Part shown: positions 1-5,806 of the stretch, in pieces
How the letters are laid out: the number at the start of each line of letters is the position of its first letter
Numbering within the stretch: the first letter of the stretch is position 1
Assembly: GCA_002731735.1 (NCBI GenBank)
Contig: PCCM01000030.1
Coordinates: 11,930 to 18,771, forward strand
Reading direction: 5' to 3'
From: Gemmatimonadota bacterium
Lineage (GTDB): Bacteria; Gemmatimonadota; Gemmatimonadetes; Longimicrobiales; Gaopeijiaceae
Length of the DNA: 6,842 nucleotides
Position numbers and translations under genes: made by a program
The notes under the pieces: generated by a model
The model's database searches: none
Seen by the model: the letters and a program-made list of their open reading frames with translations, nothing else
Told to the model about the DNA's origin: nothing

Positions 1-35
1 AGATGATATACAGTAAGACGCACGGCCCACTCGAC

Positions 36-77
36 TTTTCTTGCGGTCCCTGTCGGCTAACGGCAACTTGGGCGAAC
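36..77. repeat. Diverged direct repeat, copy A
   Basis: This stretch aligns without gaps to 2709-2750 with 31 of 42 bases identical, starting with an exact 13-base match (TTTTCTTGCGGTC). In the frame beginning at 40 it reads LAV...GRT with an in-frame TAA at 58-60. The other copy reads LAV...GRT in its own frame, seven residues apart in both. A rough hand estimate makes a match this good unlikely by chance in a 6.8 kb window, but I could not compute it. It lies in non-coding sequence ahead of the first intact gene. It could be a shared remnant of related gene ends or a shared intergenic element. Confidence 0.4.
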
Positions 78-78
78 T

Positions 79-188
79 ATGGCGACTCCAACTGAAGATC
101 CGATAGAGCGCTTCGTCCGGAGGAGTTCACGAACGAGGCGCTCCGCTTGGATGCGGAAGAGAACGTGAATCGTCTGCTGGAGGGCTGA
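79..188 (+). pseudogene. Frameshifted short ORF or decayed 3' end of a lost gene
   Basis: Two overlapping frames each look partly protein-like here. Frame one starts at ATG 79, reads MATPTEDPIERFV and then becomes arginine-rich, ending at TGA 166-168. The other frame, open from 96, ends with EALRLDAEENVNRLLEG and TGA at 186-188. Restoring one base near 118-119 would join them into a roughly 36-residue product ending at 188. That final stop sits two bases before the next gene's ATG, and the next gene's Shine-Dalgarno lies inside the last codons, as in translationally coupled gene pairs. No convincing Shine-Dalgarno precedes ATG 79. I do not recognise the family. It may be a decayed gene tail, a sequencing error, or a chance open frame. 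Confidence 0.3.
179..184 (+). promoter_or_regulatory. Shine-Dalgarno embedded in the preceding ORF end
   Basis: GGAGGG lies six bases upstream of ATG 191 and overlaps the last codons of the upstream open frame, which stops at 186-188. It supports the start at 191 and suggests translational coupling if the upstream frame is, or was, translated. Confidence 0.6.
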
Positions 189-190
189 TC

Positions 191-559
191 ATGAACACTG
201 CTCGGGTCTTCTCCGTCGGGTTAGTCGTGTTACTCGTTCTCGTGGTTTTGATCAGATCCCCGTCCGACCCGTCTCGGTCCATAAGTGCCGCCGAGGGAGA
301 AGCGACCGAAGGGCCAGCCGGCACTCCCCCGGAGACTGTTGAGCCACCGGTGGAGCCATTCGTGCGCACCGGCTGTTTTCGGAACGGGAGTAGCCGCGCC
401 GAGGTACGCGCCGTCATGGGACCTGCAGACACCGTCGACCGTGGGGCTTGGGTGTATGGAGAGTCCTGGGTGACTTTCGGGTATGGCGTAGTCCTGGACT
501 TTTCGAACGAAGGCGGCGACCTGAGATTGTGCGAACCAACAAGGGCCGTCAATCCGTGA
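191..559 (+). CDS. Membrane-anchored small protein with SmpA-like C-terminal motif
   Basis: This 122-residue protein has one hydrophobic segment at residues 8-21 (VGLVVLLVLVVLI), which is an uncleaved anchor or a signal peptide. A Pro/Glu-rich linker follows at about 35-58. A compact C-terminal unit runs from 60 to 114: FRNGSSRAEVRAVMG, then WVYGESWVTFGYG, then LDFSNEGGDLRL. This order (GSS..EV..VMG, W.YG.S.V.F..G, N..G.L) is a widespread small alpha/beta motif resembling SmpA/OmlA-like domains in bacterial envelope proteins. The family likeness comes from memory of the motif, and the exact function is unknown. Cys62 and Cys114 flank the unit and could form a disulfide outside the cytoplasm. 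The start is backed by GGAGGG six bases upstream. A 54-base gap separates it from the next co-oriented gene. Confidence 0.8.
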   Translation: MNTARVFSVGLVVLLVLVVLIRSPSDPSRSISAAEGEATEGPAGTPPETVEPPVEPFVRTGCFRNGSSRAEVRAVMGPADTVDRGAWVYGESWVTFGYGVVLDFSNEGGDLRLCEPTRAVNP

Positions 560-600
560 TTACATGGCCCGACAGCCTAGCTACCACTCCAGGCTTCACC

Positions 601-610
601 AGGAGGTGAT
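601..610 (+). promoter_or_regulatory. Near-perfect Shine-Dalgarno for the propeller gene
   Basis: AGGAGGTGAT matches the 16S rRNA 3' end almost completely, and its AGGAGG core ends seven bases before ATG 614. This decides the start in favour of 614 over the internal ATG at 650, although the internal one would give a neater signal peptide. Strong expression is likely. Confidence 0.75.
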
Positions 611-613
611 CTG

Positions 614-1756
614 ATGCGAGGAACAGGACGAGTGAGATCCAACCGCCCCATGCGTGTCCTACTCTCAGTCACGACGATTCTTCTCGCGACAGTCGCGCTC
701 GCGTGCGAGCAGCCCGAGGAGCAGTCCGAGACGAGGCGCTACCTGTACCTCAGCACGCCCGACGCGGCCCAGGTGGAGGGGCAAGCTGAAGGCGCCGGCA
801 TTCTGATCTTCGATATCGACGACGGCCACAAGCTCGTGCGTCGGATCGATATCCCCGTCTTCGAGGAAGGCCTCCGAGGTTTTACCGCGAACGCGACGAC
901 CCACAGTGCATACTTCTCCACCCAGAATCCCCGTATCGGAGCCTTCGATCTAGAAACCGACCAGATCACTTGGGAACAGACCTATGAGGTGGGCAGCGAT
1001 CGATCTTCGATCACCGTGGATGGCAAGAAGATCTACGTTCCCACCGGATGGTGGGTTTCCGGGGAGGACAGCGGTGTTCTGGTTCTCGACGCGGAGGACG
1101 GCGAGCTCATCAAACATGTCCGCGTGGGCAGTCAAGCACACAATAGCCTGGTGAGCGTCGACGGCCGGTTTCTCTATCTCGGGACAACCAGGGCGCTGAC
1201 GATGTTTGATACGGAGAACGAAAACATCATTCACCACATCACGCCCGTGGGGGAGTCCGGCGGACAAGGGGTCTTCCCTTTCACCGTGGACGCCGCCAAC
1301 CGCTACGCCTACGTGTCGCTCGGCAACAACGTCGGCTTCGAGGTGATCGACCTCGAGCAGGGGGAGATCATACATCGCGTGCTCGTGGACGGGGAACCGA
1401 TCCTCCATCGTACGCACGGAGCGGCTCTCACCCCCGATGAGTCAGAACTGTGGATCAGCGACCAGGAGGGCCGGAAACTGTTCATTTTCGACAACACGCA
1501 GATGCCTCCGGTGCAAACGGGCGAGGTCGACTTGTCCCAGGGCGGCCATGGGTGGGTGACGTTCAGCCTGGATGGCCGTTACGTATGGACCCATACACCC
1601 GACGTCTTCGACGCTGAAACCAAAGAGCTCGTCGCTACCTTGAGGGACGAGAACGGCAACCCGGTGAGCGGCTCGAAGTTCATCGAGGTTCATTTCCGCG
1701 ACGGTAAAGTCGTGGCCGTGGGCAACGAGTTCGGGCTCGGGCGTTCAACAGAGTAG
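614..1756 (+). CDS. Exported YVTN/WD40-like seven-bladed beta-propeller protein
   Basis: This 380-residue protein has a basic N-terminus (residues 1-14) and a hydrophobic stretch at 15-30 ending in VALAC. Cys31 is the only cysteine in the protein, so it may be a lipoprotein, but the lipobox is imperfect (Ala at -3). Seven evenly spaced strands of the same type follow: YLYLST (43), SAYFST (98), KIYVPT (139), FLYLGT (186), YAYVSL (231), ELWISD (278) and YVWTHT (323). Each comes with an 'IFDxxDG' or 'VLDAEDG'-type turn, as in YVTN-type propellers that fold as a seven-bladed ring. No catalytic motif is visible, so a binding or scaffold role outside the cytoplasm is more likely than catalysis. The next gene, an exported amidohydrolase, starts 25 bases downstream and is probably co-transcribed and functionally linked. 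The ligand is unknown. Confidence 0.85.
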   Translation: MRGTGRVRSNRPMRVLLSVTTILLATVALACEQPEEQSETRRYLYLSTPDAAQVEGQAEGAGILIFDIDDGHKLVRRIDIPVFEEGLRGFTANATTHSAYFSTQNPRIGAFDLETDQITWEQTYEVGSDRSSITVDGKKIYVPTGWWVSGEDSGVLVLDAEDGELIKHVRVGSQAHNSLVSVDGRFLYLGTTRALTMFDTENENIIHHITPVGESGGQGVFPFTVDAANRYAYVSLGNNVGFEVIDLEQGEIIHRVLVDGEPILHRTHGAALTPDESELWISDQEGRKLFIFDNTQMPPVQTGEVDLSQGGHGWVTFSLDGRYVWTHTPDVFDAETKELVATLRDENGNPVSGSKFIEVHFRDGKVVAVGNEFGLGRSTE

Positions 1757-1765
1757 CTCGTCAGA

Positions 1766-1772
1766 TTAGGTG
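1766..1772 (+). promoter_or_regulatory. Shine-Dalgarno deciding the amidohydrolase start
   Basis: TTAGGTG contains a partial Shine-Dalgarno (AGGTG) ending nine bases before ATG 1782. A GTG at 1770 in the same frame overlaps this site and has no Shine-Dalgarno of its own. ATG 1809 has GGAG only two bases away, which is too close. I therefore prefer 1782. Confidence 0.45.
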
Positions 1773-1781
1773 CCGACACCA

Positions 1782-2699
1782 ATGATCCATGCGCGTGTGA
1801 ATGGAGTCATGCTCACCCTCGTGTTGGGGGGCGCACTCGCCGTGTCGGCCAGGGGTGGCCCGGCCCAGGACCAAGAGGTCTCGCTCGCCGGGGCCATCGA
1901 CTTTCATGTACACTCCGGCCCGGACTCCCGCCCACGATCTGTGAACGATCTGGAAGTCGCCCGCATGACCCAGCGCGCGGGCATGCGCGGCATCGTGCTC
2001 AAGAACCACTTCACGATGACCGCCGATCGAGCGGCGCTCGCGATGGGGCAGGTCGAGGGTATCGAGATCTTCGGTGGGGTCGTCTTGAACCGGGCCGTCG
2101 GGGGTATCAACCCAGAAGCGGTCCGGCAGATGGTGCAGTTCGCCGGCGGGCTGGGGAAGGTCGTCTGGCTGCCGACCTTCGACGCGGAGTATTACGTCAC
2201 CGCGCAGGGCGGGTCAGACCCGTTCGTGTCGGTGATGCGCGACGGGAAGCCGGTCCCCGAGCTCGCGGAGATTTTCACACTCGTGGCCGAGAACGACCTC
2301 GTGCTCGCCATGGGACACTCGTCCCCTGAGGAAGTATTGATCCTCATCGACGAGGCGCGCCGACACGGTGTCGAGCAGATCCTCGTGACTCACGTCTTCT
2401 CACAACGACCCTCTCGCGTGCAAGTGCAGCAAATGGCGGACGCATCAGCGCTTCTCGAGATCGACTGGTACGCCGTGCATCTCGGCAATCAGACCATAGA
2501 CTTCTATGTCTCGGCGATCCGGGAGATCGGCGCCGAACATTTCGTGATGTCATCCGATCTCGGACAGGCAACCAGCCCGTCGCATGTGGAGGGCCTGCGC
2601 AGCTACATCACCGCGTTTCGCAACGCTGGGCTGACTGACGACCAGATCGACCTAATGCTGCGGCGTAACCCCGCGCGGCTGCTGGGTCTGGAGCCCTAG
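1782..2699 (+). CDS. Exported metal-dependent amidohydrolase (DUF6282-like)
   Basis: The protein has 305 residues from ATG 1782, or 309 from GTG 1770. A signal peptide precedes the domain: MIHARVNG, a hydrophobic core VMLTLVLGGALAV, then SARGGPA. The amidohydrolase-superfamily metal site looks complete in order: FHVH (His42, His44), VLKNH (Lys74, His76), MGHSS (His179), VTHVF (His204) and SSDLGQ (Asp259). The stretch DFHVHSGPDSRPRSVNDLE followed by GMRGIVLKNHFT and TADRAA is typical, as I recall, of the DUF6282 family, whose substrate is not established. Lys74 could be the carbamylated bridging lysine (inference). The C-terminal RRNPARLLGL is the usual end of such TIM barrels. Export of this enzyme and its pairing with the upstream propeller point to an extracytoplasmic substrate. 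Confidence 0.85.
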   Translation: MIHARVNGVMLTLVLGGALAVSARGGPAQDQEVSLAGAIDFHVHSGPDSRPRSVNDLEVARMTQRAGMRGIVLKNHFTMTADRAALAMGQVEGIEIFGGVVLNRAVGGINPEAVRQMVQFAGGLGKVVWLPTFDAEYYVTAQGGSDPFVSVMRDGKPVPELAEIFTLVAENDLVLAMGHSSPEEVLILIDEARRHGVEQILVTHVFSQRPSRVQVQQMADASALLEIDWYAVHLGNQTIDFYVSAIREIGAEHFVMSSDLGQATSPSHVEGLRSYITAFRNAGLTDDQIDLMLRRNPARLLGLEP

Positions 2700-2712
2700 A
2701 GGCTCTCTTTTT
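2690..2712 (+). terminator. Possible weak intrinsic terminator overlapping the stop codon
   Basis: GAGCC (2691-2695) and GGCTC (2701-2705) form a perfect five-base-pair stem with a five-base loop, CTAGA, which contains the amidohydrolase TAG stop. A G-T pair extends it at 2690/2706. A T-rich run, CTTTTTCTT (2707-2715), follows. The stem is short, so termination may be partial. It would end the propeller-amidohydrolase transcript. Confidence 0.35.
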
Positions 2713-2750
2713 CTTGCGGTCACTATCACCAATTGGCATTTTGGCCGCAC
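2709..2750. repeat. Diverged direct repeat, copy B
   Basis: This is the partner of 36-77 (31 of 42 identical, no gaps, exact TTTTCTTGCGGTC at the left end). Here the frame beginning at 2713 is open through the repeat (LAVTITNWHFGRT) and runs into the hydrolase-tail remnant. Copy A has a TAA at the corresponding place. The left end coincides with the T-run after the putative terminator. Confidence 0.4.
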
Positions 2751-2880
2751 GGAGTCCGTCGCCGTGGACGCGACGGACTTCGACACGTCCACGGAAGAAG
2801 GCCATATCATTCCGTTGATCGACGTGACGTGAGAGACGCTGGATTGGTTCGACCGGTACCTCGGGGAGGTGCATCGGTAG
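2713..2880 (+). pseudogene. Remnant 3' end of an alpha/beta-hydrolase (S9-like) gene
   Basis: In the frame starting at 2713 the sequence reads through EEGHIIPLIDVT, meets TGA at 2830-2832, then continues ETLDWFDRYLGEVHR and stops at TAG 2878-2880. An ending of the form GH..P....RE.LDWFDRYLG.V is typical of the C-terminus of many alpha/beta-hydrolase and prolyl-oligopeptidase-like proteins, with the catalytic His in the Glu-Gly-His. The stop fits a CGA-to-TGA change at a conserved Arg position. Nothing of the upstream hydrolase (nucleophile motif, Asp) is present: the intact amidohydrolase occupies the bases just before. I read this as a decayed tail left after loss of the 5' part. The family assignment rests on about 25 residues, so only the general hydrolase class is claimed. 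Confidence 0.55.
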
Positions 2881-2932
2881 CGCGCTCGTCGAGGAGTCGA
2901 GCAGCGGATGGAGAATTGATCGAGACGGGCAC

Positions 2933-3388
2933 ATGAAGCACATCCTGTTCCTTTGTGTCGCGAATTCCGCCCGCAGCCAAATGGCCGAAGGCCTGGCTCG
3001 GAAGATCCTAGGCGGGCAGGCCGAAGCCTCGAGCGCCGGCTCGGAGCCCGCGTCCGTAAATCCTCATGCGATAGAGGCCATGGCTAAGATCGGTATCGAC
3101 ATCACCGGCCAATCCTCGAAGTCAGTGGATACCATCGATCTATCCAGCCTCGACCTGGTGGTGACCCTCTGCGCGGAGGAGGTTTGCCCGGTCCTGCCGG
3201 GGCATGCCAGGCTGCTGCACTGGCCGATAGCCGATCCTGCCGCAGAAGATCCCGCCACAGAAGACCATGGCGTAGAAGACGCTGCAGCACAAAACGCGGT
3301 GGAGGACCCTGCCGAACGCCTGGCCCGGTTTCGCCTTGCCCGCGACCTGATCCAAGAGAAAATCGAGGCTCTGGCGGAAGGCCTCTAA
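2933..3388 (+). CDS. arsC: Arsenate reductase, low-molecular-weight phosphatase type, with an acidic insertion
   Basis: This 151-residue cytoplasmic enzyme reduces arsenate to arsenite, probably with thioredoxin. The N-terminal P-loop has the signature LFLCVANSARSQMAEG, with nucleophile Cys8 and Arg14 in C-X5-R-S form. Cys80 and Cys85 in VVTLCAEEVCPVLPG fit the redox relay pair, and HWPIADP (Asp101-Pro102) supplies the general acid. The two extra cysteines favour arsenate reductase over a protein tyrosine phosphatase. Residues 104-123 form an unusual acidic insertion of five-residue units (AEDPA, TEDHG, VEDAA, AQNAV). The usual ARFRLARDLI helix follows, so the protein is somewhat longer than typical (about 130-140). 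The Shine-Dalgarno is weak. No arsR or arsenite exporter is in the window. The epimerase begins 18 bases downstream. Confidence 0.88.
   Translation: MKHILFLCVANSARSQMAEGLARKILGGQAEASSAGSEPASVNPHAIEAMAKIGIDITGQSSKSVDTIDLSSLDLVVTLCAEEVCPVLPGHARLLHWPIADPAAEDPATEDHGVEDAAAQNAVEDPAERLARFRLARDLIQEKIEALAEGL
3227..3316 (+). repeat. 15-base-period tandem repeat inside arsC
   Basis: Six consecutive five-codon units begin at 3227, 3242, 3257, 3272, 3287 and 3302 and encode IADPA, AEDPA, TEDHG, VEDAA, AQNAV and EDPAE. AGAAGA recurs exactly 15 bases apart at 3244, 3259 and 3274, and GAAGATCCCGCC at 3245 is echoed as GAGGACCCTGCC at 3302. The pattern fits in-frame duplication of the Asp-Pro-Ala codons of the catalytic loop followed by divergence. 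Confidence 0.65.
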
Positions 3389-3406
3389 GAGCTCGAAATT
3401 GCCTCT

Positions 3407-4495
3407 ATGAGCCGCCATTTCCTCGTTTTCGTAGCCGTACTGTGCTTCCCCCATCCTTCCTCGGCGCAACCGGCCTCGGACCAACGGGCGAACGAACGCC
3501 TGCAGGAGTCCGCGTTCGGGCGCATGCCAGATGGAACGGCTGTGCAACAGTTCACACTACGCAACAACAGTGGGATGACCGCAAAGATCATTTCATACGG
3601 AGCGATCGTGACGGAAATCCAGGCTCCGGACCGAGACGGGAACACCATCAACGTGGTCCGCGGTTCCGATAGACTGGAACCCTACCTGAGGGGTTTTCCT
3701 GCCGCGGCAGTCATCGGACGCGTGGCAAACCGAATCGCCAACGCACGGTTCTCGATCGACGACGTCGAGTATCGCGTTACGGTCAACAATCGCGGCAAGC
3801 ACCACATTCATGGCGGTGACAGGGGATTCGCGAGGGTAGTCTGGGATGCCGTAGCGCTCCCGCTCACCGAGAACGAGGCGGGAGTAAGACTGACGTATCT
3901 GAGCGTCGACGGCGAGGACGGGTATCCTGGCAACGTGACGGCCACGGTGACCTACACACTCACTGATGACAACGAGTTGCGGCTCGATTACTCGGCGACC
4001 ACCGACAGACCGACCATCATCAGCATGACCAACCACGCCTACTTCGACCTGGGGGGCAACGGTGACTGGTCAACGCACGAGCTGTGGTTGAACGCCGACC
4101 GCTATACGCTGGCCGATGACGAGCTGATTCCGACCGGCGAGATCGTGTCGGTGACGGGCACACCTCTGGATTTCACTACCCCGGAATTCATCGGCGCGCG
4201 TGTCGATCAGATTCGCGAGCCCGTCGAGGGCTTCTACGACCACAACTTCGTCATCAACAGCGGTGGCGGAGCGGTCGTTCTCGTGGCGCGCGTGCGCGAG
4301 CTCACCAGCGGGCGCGTCATGGAGGTGCGAACGGATCGGCCCGCCGTGCAGCTCTACACCGGCAACCCGGTCGGTTTCTGTCTGGAAACCCAGATTCACC
4401 CCGACGCAATCAACCACGAGAACTTTCCGTCGCCGATCGTTCGGCCGGGCACACCATTTGAGAGCACGACCATCTTTACGTTCTCGACCGAGTAG
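3407..4495 (+). CDS. galM: Secreted aldose 1-epimerase (galactose mutarotase)
   Basis: This 362-residue protein interconverts the alpha and beta anomers of aldoses such as galactose. The signal peptide MSRHFLVFVAVLCFPHPSSA is followed by QP, so it acts outside the cytoplasm. Family motifs in order are FGRMPDGTAVQQFTL (37-51), ISYGAIVTEIQAPDRDG (62-78), IGRVANRIANARF (103-115), HHIHGGDRGF (His135), YLSVDGEDGYPG, SMTNHAYFDLGG (His210), FYDHNF (Asp278), GRVMEVRTD, GFCLETQ (catalytic Glu327) and INHENFPSPIVRPG. All catalytic residues are present. YTGN (317-320) is joined almost directly to GFCLETQ. The family usually has a longer loop there, so a dozen or more residues seem to be missing. The Shine-Dalgarno is weak. 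It lies 18 bases after arsC, probably in the same transcript, though no functional link is evident. Confidence 0.9.
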   Translation: MSRHFLVFVAVLCFPHPSSAQPASDQRANERLQESAFGRMPDGTAVQQFTLRNNSGMTAKIISYGAIVTEIQAPDRDGNTINVVRGSDRLEPYLRGFPAAAVIGRVANRIANARFSIDDVEYRVTVNNRGKHHIHGGDRGFARVVWDAVALPLTENEAGVRLTYLSVDGEDGYPGNVTATVTYTLTDDNELRLDYSATTDRPTIISMTNHAYFDLGGNGDWSTHELWLNADRYTLADDELIPTGEIVSVTGTPLDFTTPEFIGARVDQIREPVEGFYDHNFVINSGGGAVVLVARVRELTSGRVMEVRTDRPAVQLYTGNPVGFCLETQIHPDAINHENFPSPIVRPGTPFESTTIFTFSTE

Positions 4496-4525
4496 ACCCC
4501 GGCGAGGCGAGATGGTACCGCGCCT

Positions 4526-4702
4526 TCAGGGATCGATATATCTCACGTAGCGCTTCACCGCCCTCGGTCCGACCGCGGCGCTGTAGATGATGCCTTCCGC
4601 GTCCGCGACCACACCCTCACCGCCGCTGCTGCCTGAGATGGGTCCGTTGTTCGCGTCGGCCGGGTCGGGGATGAAGGCCCACACCTCGCCAGGCCGGGAG
4701 GG
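4526..4702 (-). pseudogene. Remnant 3' end of an NHL/SMP-30-like propeller gene
   Basis: Read leftward, directly after the TAG of the phosphotriesterase-like gene and in the same frame, 58 codons stay open to TGA at 4528-4526. They encode GEVWAFIPDPADANNG, then GGEGVVADAEGIIYSAAVG and PRAVKRYVRYIDP. The pattern GxEGVxxDxxGxIYxAxVGPxxxKRYVR is a typical last blade of NHL-repeat or SMP-30-like propellers. There is no ATG near its beginning, no Shine-Dalgarno and no preceding blades, so it is not an independent gene. It is best explained as the tail of a propeller gene whose 5' part was lost when the phosphotriesterase gene was joined here. Read-through of the TAG would give a fusion protein, but the phosphotriesterase already ends where its family ends. 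Confidence 0.55.
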
Positions 4703-5776
4703 CTAGACTGGCACGAACGCGAGAAACCGGCGCGGATTGTCGCGCTGGATCGCCCCCAGTACATCCTCCTCGATACCGGCTTCACGCAGCAGCGGTGCAA
4801 ACACCGTAAGCGAATTGCCGTAACCCGGACGCCTTTCAGAGCGACGGCCCGTGTAGTCGGACGAGATCAGCAGCTTGTCCGCGTGCCCCGCCTCCAGAAA
4901 CGCCATGATCGTCACAACCTTCTGCGGGTCCGGGACCCGCCCTCCGGTCACCCGGTCGAAGCCGACGAAGGCGCCACGCTCGGCGATCTCGATCAGCACG
5001 CTCGCCGATGGGTCGTCGAGGCAGCACGCGTGCCCGATCGCGATGTTCTCTGGGCTGACTCCCACCGATTCGAGAAGATCCAGCTGCGTGAGACCTGCGT
5101 CCGGTCGCACGTTCTCGCCGGTGCCGTAGGCGTTGTGCGTGAAGATGGGGAGACCAGTGGCGACGTGTGCCTTACCGACGGCGCGAAACACCTTCTGCTC
5201 GAGGGCGGTCATCTCGGCGGCATTCGAGTTCTGTCCGATCTCGCCGTACGCGCCCAGCCGAAACATTGCTGCATCGGTTACCAGGCCTCTGGCGAGCCGA
5301 TCCTCGGTCCTCCTCTCAACCCAGTCCGGATAGACCCGCCCCATGTAGTGTCCGGTGCACGCCACGATGTGCACGTCTGTCTCGAGAGCGATCCGCCGCA
5401 GGGCCTCTATATCCCGTCCCAGTTCCGGATGCCCACCATCGACGATGCAGCCGACCCCTTCCGTGGCGGCGATCCGGACCTCCTCGATGATGTTGTCGAC
5501 GTCGTCGGTCGCCGATGGGGAGTCGGGCGACATTCGGATCGACAAATGCTCATGGAACAGCGTCGTGCCCTGGATGGCATCGGGACTGCGGTCGCCCCGC
5601 AGGGTCCGGATGACCGCGTTCGGTGGAACTCCAGTCAACGTGGGGGCTGCTTGAGCCAACTCCGGAGCTGCCTGGTCGCCACCACAGCCAGCTACCATCC
5701 CGAGCCCGGCGGCACCGCCGAGCATCTGGATCACCTCACGGCGGGTGAACCGAGAGGAGTGATCGTGTCCATCCAT
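4703..5776 (-). CDS. Tat-exported phosphotriesterase-like lipoprotein (amidohydrolase superfamily)
   Basis: This 357-residue protein starts with a twin-arginine signal (TRREVIQ, Arg12-Arg13), a hydrophobic GGAAGLGMVAG and the lipobox VAGC, so Cys31 is probably lipidated. The binuclear metal site of the phosphotriesterase family is complete: FHEHL (His75, His77), YGEIG (Glu179), FTHNAYGTG (His214), IGHACC (His249) and SSDYTG (Asp307). Glu179 sits where bacterial phosphotriesterase carries a carbamylated lysine, as in the homologue PHP of E. coli. Lactone or ester hydrolysis is thus more likely than organophosphate hydrolysis (inference). NPRRFLAF at the end is the usual family terminus, so the protein is complete. 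GGAG eight bases upstream of ATG 5776 supports the start. The upstream gene ends 30 bases before it, suggesting co-transcription. Confidence 0.87.
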   Translation of the reverse strand: MDGHDHSSRFTRREVIQMLGGAAGLGMVAGCGGDQAAPELAQAAPTLTGVPPNAVIRTLRGDRSPDAIQGTTLFHEHLSIRMSPDSPSATDDVDNIIEEVRIAATEGVGCIVDGGHPELGRDIEALRRIALETDVHIVACTGHYMGRVYPDWVERRTEDRLARGLVTDAAMFRLGAYGEIGQNSNAAEMTALEQKVFRAVGKAHVATGLPIFTHNAYGTGENVRPDAGLTQLDLLESVGVSPENIAIGHACCLDDPSASVLIEIAERGAFVGFDRVTGGRVPDPQKVVTIMAFLEAGHADKLLISSDYTGRRSERRPGYGNSLTVFAPLLREAGIEEDVLGAIQRDNPRRFLAFVPV

Positions 5777-5806
5777 TCCTGCATCTCCAAACTTGCAGTT
5801 CAGCTA

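Noticed and set aside
574..595. AGCCT/AGGCT inverted repeat between the first two intact genes
   Set aside because: Only five base pairs with a 12-base loop and no T-run; not a credible terminator or operator.
2733..2936. 67-codon plus-strand ORF in the gap before arsC
   Set aside because: The product is Arg-rich, lacks a Shine-Dalgarno and lies out of frame with the hydrolase-like tail, which explains the stretch better.
2933..3388. An arsenic-resistance operon
   Set aside because: Only arsC is present; its neighbours are a hydrolase remnant and a sugar epimerase, with no arsR, arsB or acr3 in the window.
4496..4544. Terminator between the convergent transcripts (GAGAT at 4509 and ATCTC at 4540)
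   Set aside because: The arms are five bases with a 26-base loop and no T-run follows on either strand.
4703..4705. Recoded TAG (read-through or pyrrolysine) at the end of the phosphotriesterase gene
   Set aside because: The protein already ends at the usual family terminus (NPRRFLAF) and no recoding structure is visible. The extension is kept only as an alternative in the findings.
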